The notes beneath the pieces were generated by a model. That model had not been told where the DNA came from, did not search any database, and saw only the letters and a list, made by a program, of their open reading frames with translations. The position numbers and the translations under genes are program-made. Of a stretch of 64,000 nt of DNA, positions 46,244-55,321 are shown piece by piece; within the stretch, counting starts at the first letter, position 1, and each line of letters starts with the position of its first letter. This DNA is from Desulfuromonadaceae bacterium (GTDB taxonomy: Bacteria; Desulfobacterota; Desulfuromonadia; Geobacterales; Pseudopelobacteraceae): NCBI GenBank assembly GCA_028712075.1, contig JAQTQX010000010.1, forward strand, positions 62,001 to 126,000. Reading direction: 5' to 3'.

Positions 46244-47740
46244 CTATTTGTTCCGCTGATTGCATCTGCCATAGCACTCAACCTGTTCACGAATATGGCG
46301 GGGCATTTTCGGTTCAACCATATCCCAGACAAATCGCCACCCCCAATTGCCGAAGGCGGTACCAGGAATATTCATACGGGCTTCACTACCCAGATGAAGC
46401 AGATCTTGCAAGGGCAGAATTGTCGTATCCGCAACAGACATCAGAGCGGCGCGTATCAAACCGTCAACAGAGCGTCGGCACTCGCAGCCAATATAATTGG
46501 CTATACGCTTCTGCAGTGCATCTGAGATGGAGGCATGCCAACCGGCTGTTGTATCGTTATCATGGGTTCCGGTGTAGACAACTGAATTTTTCTGGTGATT
46601 GTGCGGGAGATACGCATTCTCAGCATCGGAATCGAAAGCAAACTGCAGAATCTTCATGCCGGGAAAACCATAGCGATCGCGCAGAGCAACGACCTCCGGG
46701 GTAATAATGCCAAGATCTTCGGCAATAATGGAAACATTACCAAGAGAAGCAAAAACAGCATCAAACAGGTCTGCTCCGGGGGCGTTGACCCACTCGCCCC
46801 GCACGGCAGTTTTTTCTCCGGCAGGAACATTCCAGGCCGCATCAAAGCCCCTGAAATGGTCAACGCGTACAATATCGAACAGCTCGAACATTGATTTGAA
46901 ACGTTCTATCCACCACGCAAAACCGTGTTGCTTCAAAACATCCCAGTTGTACAGCGGGTTACCCCACAATTGACCCGTTGCGCTGAAATAATCGGGGGGC
47001 ACACCGGCAACGGCTGTCGGCTTACCCTTCTGGTCTAGCAGAAAGATATCCCGCTGGCTCCAGACATCAACAGAATCGTAGCCGACAAAAATCGGTATAT
47101 CCCCTATAAGCGCGATTCCATTATCTGTTGCGTACGAACGCAGTGCTCGCCACTGCCTGAAAAAGCGCCATTGTATATATTTTTGGATCCCGATTTCAGG
47201 GCCAAGTTCAGTGGAAAATTTTTCATAATTTTCCGGTGTCAGGAGCGCCACACCAACCGGCCATTTGTGCCATGGTTTGCCAGCATAGCGTTGCTGCAGA
47301 GCCATAAACAGCGCATAATAATGAAGCCACGATGTTGAATTGCAAAAATGCCAGAAATCCTGTTTATGAGGTGCTGAATCGTTTGCGAGAAAGCGGCTCG
47401 CCGCTTCTCGAAGCAGTGTTATTTTGACTGCGGCTACCGTCTCGAAATCAACACTCGCGTCATTTGTTTCGGCATCACAATGTGCAGTGGGAAGATCTCC
47501 GTCTTCAACAAGTTGCTCAAGATCAATCAGAAGCGGATTTCCTGCAAATGCCGAAAACGATGAATAAGGGGAATTTCCGCAGGCAGGGGGAGTAAGCGGC
47601 AATACCTGCCAATATGACATCCCCATCGACGCAAGCAGATCAATAAATCTGCGGGCATCCTTTCCCAGCGATCCTATACCACCCGGTCCCGGCAGTGACG
47701 TCGGGTGCAACAGTACCCCACAACCCCGTTCAGTAATCAT
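46244..47740 (-). CDS. malQ: 4-alpha-glucanotransferase (amylomaltase, GH77)
   Basis: From the ATG at 47740 the protein has 498 residues; GGGAGGG lies upstream. GH77 blocks are RGCGVLLHPTSLPGPGGIGSLG, YWQVLPLTPP, FDIVRVDHFRGFDAAWNVP (with the catalytic Asp), IIAEDLGIITPEV and the TGTHDNDTT region. The enzyme rearranges alpha-1,4-glucans and works in glycogen or maltodextrin use. It follows the Ppx gene on the same strand with a 65-bp gap. No other glycogen gene is adjacent. Confidence 0.96.
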   Translation of the reverse strand: MITERGCGVLLHPTSLPGPGGIGSLGKDARRFIDLLASMGMSYWQVLPLTPPACGNSPYSSFSAFAGNPLLIDLEQLVEDGDLPTAHCDAETNDASVDFETVAAVKITLLREAASRFLANDSAPHKQDFWHFCNSTSWLHYYALFMALQQRYAGKPWHKWPVGVALLTPENYEKFSTELGPEIGIQKYIQWRFFRQWRALRSYATDNGIALIGDIPIFVGYDSVDVWSQRDIFLLDQKGKPTAVAGVPPDYFSATGQLWGNPLYNWDVLKQHGFAWWIERFKSMFELFDIVRVDHFRGFDAAWNVPAGEKTAVRGEWVNAPGADLFDAVFASLGNVSIIAEDLGIITPEVVALRDRYGFPGMKILQFAFDSDAENAYLPHNHQKNSVVYTGTHDNDTTAGWHASISDALQKRIANYIGCECRRSVDGLIRAALMSVADTTILPLQDLLHLGSEARMNIPGTAFGNWGWRFVWDMVEPKMPRHIREQVECYGRCNQRNK

Positions 47741-47805
47741 CCACCCTCCCGTACACACTTGCTATTTATTTAACCGCCGGCACGATACGGTATCCACTAC
47801 TGGCA

Positions 47806-48729
47806 CTACCTTCCGGGTTCAGTGATTGATAGTGCCAATCCCTCCAGCAAGCCAAAATCACTGACCTTCATACATCTGAAACCAAACCTCTCCATAACGG
47901 CGGTAATGATCAGCATACCCGCAATAATCAGGTCCTCACGCCCTTTTTCAAGTCCCTTGACGGAGAGACGCTCAGACGGTGACAATTTCGACAACAGTGC
48001 AAAGATTTCATTAATGGTTTGCTTTTGCACAACAAAATTATTTACCTTGCGATAATCATAGTCCTCCATCTCAAGCTGGATTGCGGCAATAGTTGTCGCA
48101 GTGCCGGCTGTCCCCACAAAATCTGCGTTATCGAGAATGGTCATCTCCTCACGGAACAGATCTTGTTCCAGTTGATCAAGGGCAGAGCGGATGCGCTCAA
48201 CCATATTTTCAGATGTAACAAAACCCTCGGCAAGGCGTACGACACCGATCGGCATGCTGCGTATGAAAACCGGCATGCCGCCGCGTGACACGGTGAACTC
48301 GGTACTCCCGCCTCCGACATCAAGTATCACAAGAGAATCACCGGCAGTATCAAGACCGGACAGAACGCCGGAGAGCGTCAAACGCGCCTCATCATCACCC
48401 GTAATGACAACCAGCCGTATCCCGGTTTCCTGAAAAACGCTTTCAACAAAGGCACCGCCATTTACCGCGTCACGCACCGCGCTCGTGGCAGTCGCTACGA
48501 CCTGAGTCACCCCGTGGTCAGCAATTATTTTCGAAAAACGGCGCAGACAGGACAAACCTCGCTCCTGCGCATCAACAGACAACCCACATTCGTCAGTGAA
48601 ACCGCCGCCAAGACGTACGACTACCCGTTCAACGCAAACGTGCCGAATCCCGCCAGCGGTATGCTCGGCAATCAGAAGGCGGGCAGTATTTGTTCCGAAA
48701 TCGATAGCGGCGCAGTTAGCACTCATCAA
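47806..48729 (-). CDS. Ppx/GppA family phosphatase
   Basis: The 307-residue protein has only the two-lobed ASKHA core: AAIDFGTNTARLLIAE, VATATSAVRDAVNG, and VILDVGGGSTEFTVSRGG. E. coli Ppx is about 500 residues; the C-terminal HD-like domain is absent here, as in short Ppx/GppA proteins. It would hydrolyse polyphosphate or pppGpp; which one cannot be decided. It precedes malQ on the same strand. The gap upstream of it is about 300 bp. Confidence 0.9.
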   Translation of the reverse strand: MMSANCAAIDFGTNTARLLIAEHTAGGIRHVCVERVVVRLGGGFTDECGLSVDAQERGLSCLRRFSKIIADHGVTQVVATATSAVRDAVNGGAFVESVFQETGIRLVVITGDDEARLTLSGVLSGLDTAGDSLVILDVGGGSTEFTVSRGGMPVFIRSMPIGVVRLAEGFVTSENMVERIRSALDQLEQDLFREEMTILDNADFVGTAGTATTIAAIQLEMEDYDYRKVNNFVVQKQTINEIFALLSKLSPSERLSVKGLEKGREDLIIAGMLIITAVMERFGFRCMKVSDFGLLEGLALSITEPGR

Positions 48730-49027
48730 AAAATCCTTTGTATCCTTAGCTAAGCGGCTATGGATCTTTCAGCATATGCGGGATAATTATCGCACAATAC
48801 TCGGCATCGGGCATCACGGCACAGCCGGCAACATTAAAAGGAATAAATGAAGAAGATAATTAGAAAAATCAGGGGATGACTTATTTGGGTTCAGACAGCA
48901 TAAACACAGGCTCTTTTCTCGTCCACGGTCACCATTGTGCAGACAGGAACAAACGCAACAACACGTGCAGTTGCGCATAATCCAGGCAAACAGCTTGTCA
49001 TGTCTACACAGCAAACGGTGAAGAGAT
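48730..49027. other. Intergenic region between the HU/IHF gene and the Ppx gene
   Basis: The 298-bp stretch has no convincing gene; the ORF at 48814-49014 has no ribosome binding site and reads as non-coding. It contains a six-base inverted repeat (CGCAAC, ten bases, GTTGCG) at 48954-48975 without a T-run. I recognise no RNA family. Confidence 0.5.
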
Positions 49028-49306
49028 TTACTCTCCGAGCACCATTTCTTTCAGTTCTTTGCCGACTTTAAAAAACGGCAACTTTTTGGGACTGACTTTG
49101 ATCGGTTCACCTGTCTTGGGGTTTCGCCCGGTATACGTCCCATACTCCTTGATAATAAAACTGCCCAGACCGCGAATTTCAATGCGCTCACCCTGAACCA
49201 TCGCATCGCCCATGGATGAGAAAATAAGATTGACCAGCTCTTCAGCCCGCTTGACCGGTAAATCTTTTTTAACCGCCAATTGTTCAATAAGTTCCGATTT
49301 GTTCAT
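49028..49306 (-). CDS. Integration host factor / HU family DNA-binding protein
   Basis: From the ATG at 49306 the protein has 92 residues, the family's standard length; GGAGG lies seven bases upstream. It has MNKSELIEQLA, the IEIRGLGSFIIKEY turn and the DNA-intercalating arm GRNPKTGEPIKV. It bends DNA and assists sigma-54 promoters, replication and recombination. Its overall pattern is close to the IHF beta subunit, though separation from HU by eye is not safe. It follows the TPR gene by 53 bp. Confidence 0.93.
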   Translation of the reverse strand: MNKSELIEQLAVKKDLPVKRAEELVNLIFSSMGDAMVQGERIEIRGLGSFIIKEYGTYTGRNPKTGEPIKVSPKKLPFFKVGKELKEMVLGE

Positions 49307-49359
49307 AGAAAACCTCCGTAGACGTTGCCGTGACGGCAGATAATAAATCAAGGTTCATC

Positions 49360-50391
49360 TTAATGACAGGATTTTTTCATATATTTTTTAAAAATAACGG
49401 CGGCATCGCCTTCACGGCCCATTTCCATCAGAATTACACAGAGTTTTTCGGCAGCCGCCGAAGCCCATGGTGTCTGCAATAACTCAACATACTGATTCAC
49501 AGCAGCGTCATGTTCTCCGGTCGCCACCAATATGTCGGCACGCAGCAGCAGTGCCTCCTCGGGCATGATACCATTTGTGATCATCGTTTCTATAACACTC
49601 AGGGTCTCTTGAAAACGATTCCCTTCACGAAGGACGAGCGCCAGATTTATCCAGGCAAGCGAGTGATTGGCATTATGTTGAACTGCTTGGCGAAGGTATT
49701 GTTCTGATTCTCGATCATTGCCCATCCGATGCAGTATTTTTCCTTTTTCATAGCAAAAAATATCCAGCGGCAATGTTGAAGAGCATCGCTCAAAAGCGGC
49801 CAACGCCTCCTGGTGCTGATCCTGGCTGGCAGCAACGTACGCGTGCGCAAATTCTTCACCCAGCAAACTGTAGCGCTGCTGCTGATCAGCGGGAAGCTGG
49901 TGGATCAATAACTCGTAATATTCCATCAATGTTAAGGTTTCAGAAGGGTTTACCGCCTCAGGACTCTCATGCGTTGAGGAGCCTGAACAGGAAGCACATG
50001 ACGAAGAAGTGGACGGTTTTGCCGCCGGGATCTGTGGCTGCACCTGCGGTTGTTCGTACCTGAGCAACAACGCATCGGCCTGTTTCCGGACATCCAAATC
50101 ATCAGTCAAGGTTTTTGCCAGTTCAAGATGATCGATCGCCTTGTCAACATCCCCCCGTGCGTGCGCATGCTCGGCTTCTTGCAGATTGAGCCCGGCCAGC
50201 TTGCGATTGGCAACAGCGATCCGCTCGAAAAAAACATCCTTCTGGGCAGAATCATCGCAATCAGAGAGGAGTTCTACTCCATCCTGATAACATGTTCGGG
50301 CATCAAAGAACCTGTCAGATTCCATATATTTGTCCCCTTTTGCCAATAAATCGACTGGAGACTTGGAAAAAAAACGACTAAAGAAACTCAC
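49360..50391 (-). CDS. Tetratricopeptide-repeat protein
   Basis: The 343-residue protein has no signal peptide. TPR-like helix pairs lie at about 10-110 and 165-340 (for example GKILHRMGNDRESEQYLRQA and LAWINLALVLREGNRFQETL). A Ser/Cys/Pro-rich linker (TSSSCASCSGSSTHESPEA) separates the two repeat regions. TPRs are protein-binding; no partner can be named. It lies 12 bp after the RNA methyltransferase gene and before the HU/IHF gene, all on the minus strand. Confidence 0.88.
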   Translation of the reverse strand: MSFFSRFFSKSPVDLLAKGDKYMESDRFFDARTCYQDGVELLSDCDDSAQKDVFFERIAVANRKLAGLNLQEAEHAHARGDVDKAIDHLELAKTLTDDLDVRKQADALLLRYEQPQVQPQIPAAKPSTSSSCASCSGSSTHESPEAVNPSETLTLMEYYELLIHQLPADQQQRYSLLGEEFAHAYVAASQDQHQEALAAFERCSSTLPLDIFCYEKGKILHRMGNDRESEQYLRQAVQHNANHSLAWINLALVLREGNRFQETLSVIETMITNGIMPEEALLLRADILVATGEHDAAVNQYVELLQTPWASAAAEKLCVILMEMGREGDAAVIFKKYMKKSCH

Positions 50392-50403
50392 AAAATCACC
50401 TTT

Positions 50404-51741
50404 CTATAACTTACTGAGCAACGTGACACTTTCAATATGGTAGGTCTGGGGAAACATGTCGACCGGGATCGACGTAACAACAGTGTAGCCATTCTCCGCA
50501 AACATTCCGCAATCACGTGCGAGCGTTGCAGGATCACAGGAGACATAAATACACCTGTTCGGCTTCAATCGGGCAATATCAGCAACGACATCACCGGCGC
50601 CGGCGCGGGGGGGGTCAAGCAGCACCGTGTCGAACACCCGCCCCTCGGCAACAAACCGACGCACGCCGTGCGCAACATCATCACAAAAAAACCGGGCGTT
50701 GGTACACGTGTTAAATAAGCTGTTCAATTCTGCTGAGCGGATGGACTCCGCATTCCCCTCAATCCCGGTTACCGAGGCAACTTCCGCAGCGAGTGGCAGC
50801 GAAAAATTGCCGTTTCCGCAATACAGATCGAGAAGACGCTCATGCTCCGAAAATTGTCCGAGGCGTCTGACAGCAGCCAGCAGGGCCTGATTCTGCGACT
50901 GGTTTACCTGGGCAAAGCATCCAGGGAGGTAGGAAAGCTGCACTGGCTTACGCTGTGAATCTGCTGAATCCATAGCATAAAAGAGTTCTGGGCTGCCAAA
51001 TATTTTTTCAAACTGCCGGGTCGTTTCCGAGACAAGGAACAGTCCACTGCAGGAAGAAATTTCTCCCGAGCGCTCTGCAAAGTAATCTTTGTCCTGCGCC
51101 GTCACAGCTCCGCTCTGGTAGATAATGACAATCGTGCCATTATCTCCGGCATCAATGCTCAGCTGTGAAACTGACTCCACTTCCGGATAGGCCACAAGCA
51201 GCTTTCTGAAGCAGCCAAGCAGCTGGTTAATAACAGGGACTGCAACAGGACAGCCATCAGCAGCATCTTCCACCTGATGGGTCCCCTGCCGAAAAAAACC
51301 GAGCCGAAGTCCGCCACTGCAAGCAAGCACTTTAAACTGAAGACGGCTGCGGTAGCCATACGGGAGCGGTGCAGCAGTTACATTCTCAATTAGATTCGCC
51401 GGAACCCGCCCGCCCCGCCAGAGCGTCTCGGCAAAAATGGCCCTCTTCTGTTCAAGCTGCGCGCCATAGTCAATATGCTGCCAGTTACAACCGCCGCAGG
51501 TGCCAAAAAGGTTACAGCGCGGAATTGTTCTCAATGGAGACGGTGTTATAACCTCAGATATTGAAGCAATGCAATACGATTTTTTTTGAGCCGTTATTCG
51601 AAGAGAAAGCTCATCCCCCGGGCAGCTGAACGGAACGAAACAGACCTTCCCGTTTATTCGGCACACACCATTGCCACCAAAAGCCAGTTTTTCAATTGTC
51701 ACAACCGAAAGTGTCTCAGTGCGCACGTATAGCCAGCCCAC
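50404..51741 (-). CDS. RlmD/TrmA-family RNA m5U methyltransferase (paralogue 2)
   Basis: The 445-residue protein has a TRAM-like N-terminus (VTIEKLAFGGNGVCRINGK), Fe-S cysteines in RCNLFGTCGGCNWQHI with the fourth in DGCPVAVP, the SAM motif LLDLYCGNGNFSLPLA and the catalytic YVSCDPATLARDCGMF. It is a second enzyme of the type found at 12583. The start is uncertain: the track uses a GTG at 51741 that overlaps the previous gene by 26 bp. GTG codons at 51726 and 51702 are alternatives, and none has a strong ribosome binding site. Confidence 0.9.
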   Translation of the reverse strand: MGWLYVRTETLSVVTIEKLAFGGNGVCRINGKVCFVPFSCPGDELSLRITAQKKSYCIASISEVITPSPLRTIPRCNLFGTCGGCNWQHIDYGAQLEQKRAIFAETLWRGGRVPANLIENVTAAPLPYGYRSRLQFKVLACSGGLRLGFFRQGTHQVEDAADGCPVAVPVINQLLGCFRKLLVAYPEVESVSQLSIDAGDNGTIVIIYQSGAVTAQDKDYFAERSGEISSCSGLFLVSETTRQFEKIFGSPELFYAMDSADSQRKPVQLSYLPGCFAQVNQSQNQALLAAVRRLGQFSEHERLLDLYCGNGNFSLPLAAEVASVTGIEGNAESIRSAELNSLFNTCTNARFFCDDVAHGVRRFVAEGRVFDTVLLDPPRAGAGDVVADIARLKPNRCIYVSCDPATLARDCGMFAENGYTVVTSIPVDMFPQTYHIESVTLLSKL

Positions 51742-52093
51742 CGTATTTTTTCACACTCTTCTGGTACTCGCTTCTGACAAAACGGGCATCAAAATCGGGA
51801 GCAGACAGATACACTCCGGTCGAATCAAAAAAATCCTTTGTCAGTTGACTGCACACCGACTCTATTTCAGATTGCGGAACCGCCATTTTTTCGAGAACCC
51901 GTTCGAATCGGACCAATGTTCCTAGCATTCCAGTAGCATCCTGATATTCTGCATCTGTTGCAAAGAAATCCCGCTGCAGCGAAATATCACGGTAGGCGTG
52001 AATTTTTACATGAAAATAGCCGCCGAAGTAATGCCTGGTCTGATCCAGCAGAGTAATACCCGACGCACCCCCGAGAGATTCTGATTCACTCAT
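51716..52093 (-). CDS. Conserved-looking hypothetical protein
   Basis: The 125-residue protein has no membrane segment or signal peptide. It begins MSESESLGGASGITLLDQTRHYFGG and carries FHVKIHAYRDISL and PDFDARFVRSEYQKSV. I do not recognise the family. The start overlaps the queE stop by one base (TGATG), and its end overlaps the second RNA methyltransferase by 26 bp. This tight packing indicates co-expression with queuosine genes and the methyltransferase; a role in tRNA or rRNA modification is only a guess. Confidence 0.7.
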   Translation of the reverse strand: MSESESLGGASGITLLDQTRHYFGGYFHVKIHAYRDISLQRDFFATDAEYQDATGMLGTLVRFERVLEKMAVPQSEIESVCSQLTKDFFDSTGVYLSAPDFDARFVRSEYQKSVKKYGGLAIRAH

Positions 52094-52842
52094 CAGAGCG
52101 CCCCAAGCAGCTTGTGCATCTGTGGAATTACCCGGACATCCGGCAGACGGGCCGACGCAACTCCCTGAAGATGCAGGACGTGTGAGGCAGGGATACCTAT
52201 TGTACCGTCCGGCAAAGACAACGGCTGCAGAAAAAGCGGTACTGTTGCATCAACCGCAGCGATCAGTTCACATACCTGCCTGATTTCGTTGTCAGGAGTC
52301 GTCTCACCGATCACAACTTTAACCGAAACATGTTTCCCCTGCGCACCCTGTAGAAAGCGGGCATGGTCGCCCCACAACGATTCGGAGCAGGCGGCAGTGG
52401 ATGGCAGCTTCATATCCATGCTGATATAGTCCAGATATCGATTCACGAGCTTTAGCGCATCTGACAGCGTTCCGTTCGTTTCAAGGTGGATCGGAAGAAT
52501 TTTTCTGAAGTCAGGCAACCATTGAACAAGAGTGTCGGCATGAATGAGCGGTTCTCCACCTGTAATGCTCACGGAATGGTGCGCGCCCGGCAGTTGCAAG
52601 CACCACTCTTCAATAAGAGCTGAGACGTTGTGCAGCGAAAGGGGAGGCGGATGATTGATAAATATTCCTGAACCGGGCGCTGATTCCACGTGACAGATGG
52701 CTGATGGTTCAAAATCGGTGTCACAATAGCGGCAACCAAGGTTGCATCCTGTCAGACGCACAAAAATCTGTCTGCACCCCGCAAGCATTCCTTCGCCCTG
52801 TATGGACGAAAATATTTCACGGATATGAAGCAGATCACTCAT
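52093..52842 (-). CDS. queE: 7-carboxy-7-deazaguanine synthase
   Basis: The 249-residue radical-SAM protein has the motif CNLGCRYCDTDFEP, with the CX3CX2C spacing needed for its 4Fe-4S cluster. SSIQGEGMLAGCRQIFVRLTG and VSITGGEPLIHAD are typical. QueE rearranges 6-carboxy-tetrahydropterin to 7-carboxy-7-deazaguanine on the route to queuosine. Its start overlaps the queD stop by 8 bp, and QueD supplies its substrate. No queC or queF is in the window. Confidence 0.95.
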   Translation of the reverse strand: MSDLLHIREIFSSIQGEGMLAGCRQIFVRLTGCNLGCRYCDTDFEPSAICHVESAPGSGIFINHPPPLSLHNVSALIEEWCLQLPGAHHSVSITGGEPLIHADTLVQWLPDFRKILPIHLETNGTLSDALKLVNRYLDYISMDMKLPSTAACSESLWGDHARFLQGAQGKHVSVKVVIGETTPDNEIRQVCELIAAVDATVPLFLQPLSLPDGTIGIPASHVLHLQGVASARLPDVRVIPQMHKLLGAL

Positions 52843-53203
52843 AGTAGCGGGCGGATGCGTTATCAGACTCCCAGACAGTTATTGAATCAACCTTGATATT
52901 GTCGTTATTCAGGCGCTCGGAGATTCGATGATACAGATATTTTGCAATGTGTTCCGATGAAGGGGAAATATCACGAAAAAACGGATTGTCGTTCAGATAC
53001 TTATGATCAAGCTCGTTAATTATGCCACCTGCTTCTCGTTTAAGCACCTTGAAATCAATGCCGAGGCCGGCCTTGTCAAGTTCCTTGGCAATGACCGTCA
53101 CCTCGACTTTCCAGTTATGGCCATGTAAATTTTCACAGTCACCCTGATAATTCACCAGATTATGCGCAGCAGCAAAACTGGTACGGATCGTCAGCATATA
53201 CAT
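52835..53203 (-). CDS. queD: 6-carboxy-tetrahydropterin synthase
   Basis: From the ATG at 53203 the protein has 122 residues; AAGGAG lies eight bases upstream. The longer track start would run through the metY terminator region. The zinc-binding histidines are in TSFAAAHNL and CENLHGHNWKVEV, and the catalytic set includes WESDNASARYYE at the C-terminus. QueD makes 6-carboxy-tetrahydropterin from dihydroneopterin triphosphate. It overlaps queE and follows metY after a hairpin. Confidence 0.95.
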   Translation of the reverse strand: MYMLTIRTSFAAAHNLVNYQGDCENLHGHNWKVEVTVIAKELDKAGLGIDFKVLKREAGGIINELDHKYLNDNPFFRDISPSSEHIAKYLYHRISERLNNDNIKVDSITVWESDNASARYYE

Positions 53204-53270
53204 GTTGGTAACTCCTTGGGGTAATAGTAAGGTACAGGCCTCTGAATTTTCGGGAGATACTACACAAATA

Positions 53271-53297
53271 GATGGGCAACCACAAGAGTTGCCCATC
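53271..53297 (-). terminator. Hairpin terminator after metY
   Basis: GATGGGCAAC and GTTGCCCATC form a perfect 10-bp stem around a seven-base loop. On the minus strand it is followed by TATTTGTG, a weak T-rich tail. It lies between metY and queD and probably ends the metY transcript in part. Its core GATGGGCA also occurs in the YceI terminator at 55936. Confidence 0.7.
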
Positions 53298-53322
53298 GAA
53301 AAACGCAAAAATTCAGGCAATA

Positions 53323-54609
53323 TCAGCGTTGAGATGCCTCCAGCGCCTGTTTGATATCGGCAATGATGTCGTCTACCCCTTCGATACCGACCGAAAGTCG
53401 AATGAAATCGGCGGTTACTCCAGTGGCCACCTGCTCGTCTGCAGACAACTGCTGATGGGTTGTCGAAGCAGGGTGGATCACCAGCGATTTTGCATCGCCG
53501 ATATTTGCCAGATGGGACAACAGCTTGACGTTATCGATAAATTTCTTGCCGGCTTCCATGCCACCTTTGATGCCGAAACCGATAATGGCCCCCTCCCCTT
53601 TCGGAAGATATTTAAGCGCCCGGGCGTTGTCCTTGTGACTGGAAAGTCCCGGATAATTAACCCAATTCACATCCGGATGGGCGTCAAGGAAACGGGCAAC
53701 GGTTCTGGCATTTTCTACATGACGTGCCATTCTGACGTGCAATGTCTCCAGGCCCAGTATGATTTGATGCGAGTTAAACGGTGAAATACAGGCCCCCATG
53801 TCGCGCAGCAGCGACACCCTCATCTTGATGATGTATGAAATGTTCCCGAGCACTTCCCAGAACCTGAGGCCATGATACGAGGGATCCGGCTCAGTCATTT
53901 CCGGGAACCGGCCGTTGTTCCAAGGGAATTTTCCGCCATCGACAACCGCGCCGCCAATGCTGGTACCATGTCCGCCAATAAATTTTGTCAGCGAATACAC
54001 GACAATATCAGCGCCATGGTCAAGCGGTTTGAACAGAAACGGCGTGGTAACCGTGTTGTCAACAACATACGGCAGACCGGCCTGATGGGCAACCGCCGCA
54101 ATCGCCTCAAAATCATCGACGTTATTTTTCGGGTTGCCGACCGACTCGCTGTAGACCATCCGGGTGTTGTTGTCGATAGCTTTCCTCACATTTTCGGGAT
54201 CCGATGTATCAACAAACTTTACCGTGATTCCAAGCCGTGGCAGCGTATAGTGGAACAGGTTGTAAGTGCCCCCGTACAGGTAGTTGGTAGAGACGATATT
54301 ATCACCAACCTTGGCTATGTTGAGAACTGCATATGTGATAGCCGCCTGCCCGGATGCAACTGCTAATGCAGCAACACCACCATCCAGGGCAGCAAGGCGT
54401 TGCTCAAGAACATCCGTTGTCGGATTCATGAGACGGGTATAGATGTTGCCAAATTCCTTGAGCGCAAAGAGATTGGCGGCGTGTTCAGAATTTTTGAAAC
54501 AGTAGGAAGCGGTTTGGTACAGTGGAACCGCACGCGACAGGGTTGTCGGATCGGGTGTCTGGCCAGCGTGAAGGGTAAGAGTCTCAAGAGACAAGTTGTT
54601 ATCCGACAT
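53323..54609 (-). CDS. metY: O-acetylhomoserine sulfhydrylase
   Basis: From the ATG at 54609 the protein has 428 residues; GGAGG lies just upstream. It begins [20 protein letters not shown] and has the PLP lysine in [18 protein letters not shown] and the family's [16 protein letters not shown] block. It makes homocysteine from O-acetylhomoserine and sulfide, and in some organisms also cysteine. No S-box or other riboswitch is apparent before it. It is divergent from the MarR gene. Confidence 0.95.
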   Translation of the reverse strand: MSDNNLSLETLTLHAGQTPDPTTLSRAVPLYQTASYCFKNSEHAANLFALKEFGNIYTRLMNPTTDVLEQRLAALDGGVAALAVASGQAAITYAVLNIAKVGDNIVSTNYLYGGTYNLFHYTLPRLGITVKFVDTSDPENVRKAIDNNTRMVYSESVGNPKNNVDDFEAIAAVAHQAGLPYVVDNTVTTPFLFKPLDHGADIVVYSLTKFIGGHGTSIGGAVVDGGKFPWNNGRFPEMTEPDPSYHGLRFWEVLGNISYIIKMRVSLLRDMGACISPFNSHQIILGLETLHVRMARHVENARTVARFLDAHPDVNWVNYPGLSSHKDNARALKYLPKGEGAIIGFGIKGGMEAGKKFIDNVKLLSHLANIGDAKSLVIHPASTTHQQLSADEQVATGVTADFIRLSVGIEGVDDIIADIKQALEASQR

Positions 54610-54724
54610 AAAACCTCCATGGAGCAATCCGTATATTTTTTAAATTTATCAGACTCTACATCGGCTACCAGATAATCGTCAAGAGGAGACATTGTTTATC
54701 TTTACAAAAACAGTCAAATAACCA

Positions 54725-54753
54725 TTGACACATAATTTAATATAGTTTAGTTT
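54725..54753 (+). promoter_or_regulatory. Promoter of the MarR gene
   Basis: TTGACA at 54725, a 17-bp spacer and TAGTTT at 54748 give a plausible sigma-70 promoter with a leader of about 20 nt. The A+T-rich span TTAAT...ATTAA around 54737-54761 contains a partial inverted repeat where the MarR protein could bind and control its own gene. Confidence 0.5.
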
Positions 54754-54782
54754 AACATTAAGATATATGACATTGATCTTTA

Positions 54783-55247
54783 ATGGATACAACGATGACA
54801 TCTGAGCAAACATCATATCTCGCGCTTAACACGTACACAAAGCTGATGCGGGCGGCCGAGACAGTTACAAACCGGGTAAGCCGCACCATGGCAGAAGCAG
54901 GGCTTACCATCAGCCAGTTTGGCGTACTGGAAGCGCTGCATCACAAAGGGCCGCTCTGTCAGCGCGATGTCGCGGCAAAAATCCTTAAAAGCACCGGCAA
55001 CATTACCATGGTCATTGATAATCTGGAAAAACGGGAACTTGTCACACGGGAACGAGCCAGCGAGGATCGCCGTTATCTTACCGTCAACCTAACCGAAAAG
55101 GGCAGGGAACTCATTAGCACCGTATTTGGCAACGTTGAAGCTGCAATTATGAACGAAGTGTGCGTCCTGACACCAGTGGAACAGAAAACGCTTGGGGGGT
55201 TGTGCAAAACGCTCGGCCTTCGGAATGCGGGTAACAGGCAAGAATAG
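54783..55247 (+). CDS. MarR-family transcriptional regulator
   Basis: The 154-residue protein has the winged-helix core of MarR: LTISQFGVLEALHHKGPLC, then QRDVAAKILKSTGNITMVIDNLEKRELVTRE, and EDRRYLTVNLTEKGREL, the wing. It probably binds as a dimer to palindromic sites and responds to a small ligand. No Shine-Dalgarno precedes the ATG at 54783 or the alternative at 54795, which is odd. It stands 75 bp before the YceI gene on the same strand, its likely target along with itself. Confidence 0.92.
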   Translation: MDTTMTSEQTSYLALNTYTKLMRAAETVTNRVSRTMAEAGLTISQFGVLEALHHKGPLCQRDVAAKILKSTGNITMVIDNLEKRELVTRERASEDRRYLTVNLTEKGRELISTVFGNVEAAIMNEVCVLTPVEQKTLGGLCKTLGLRNAGNRQE

Positions 55248-55321
55248 AATATGTGTCAGGAATTTCAGTGAATACGATTACAGCAATGACTTTGTTCAAA
55301 CAATCAAAGGAGAAAATACCC

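Noticed and set aside
48814-49014. 66-aa minus-strand ORF in the gap before the Ppx gene
   Set aside because: It is Cys/Leu-rich without pattern, lacks a ribosome binding site and resembles random translation.
54610-54724. SAM riboswitch before metY
   Set aside because: The leader lacks the conserved S-box stems and is A+T-rich with no matching fold.
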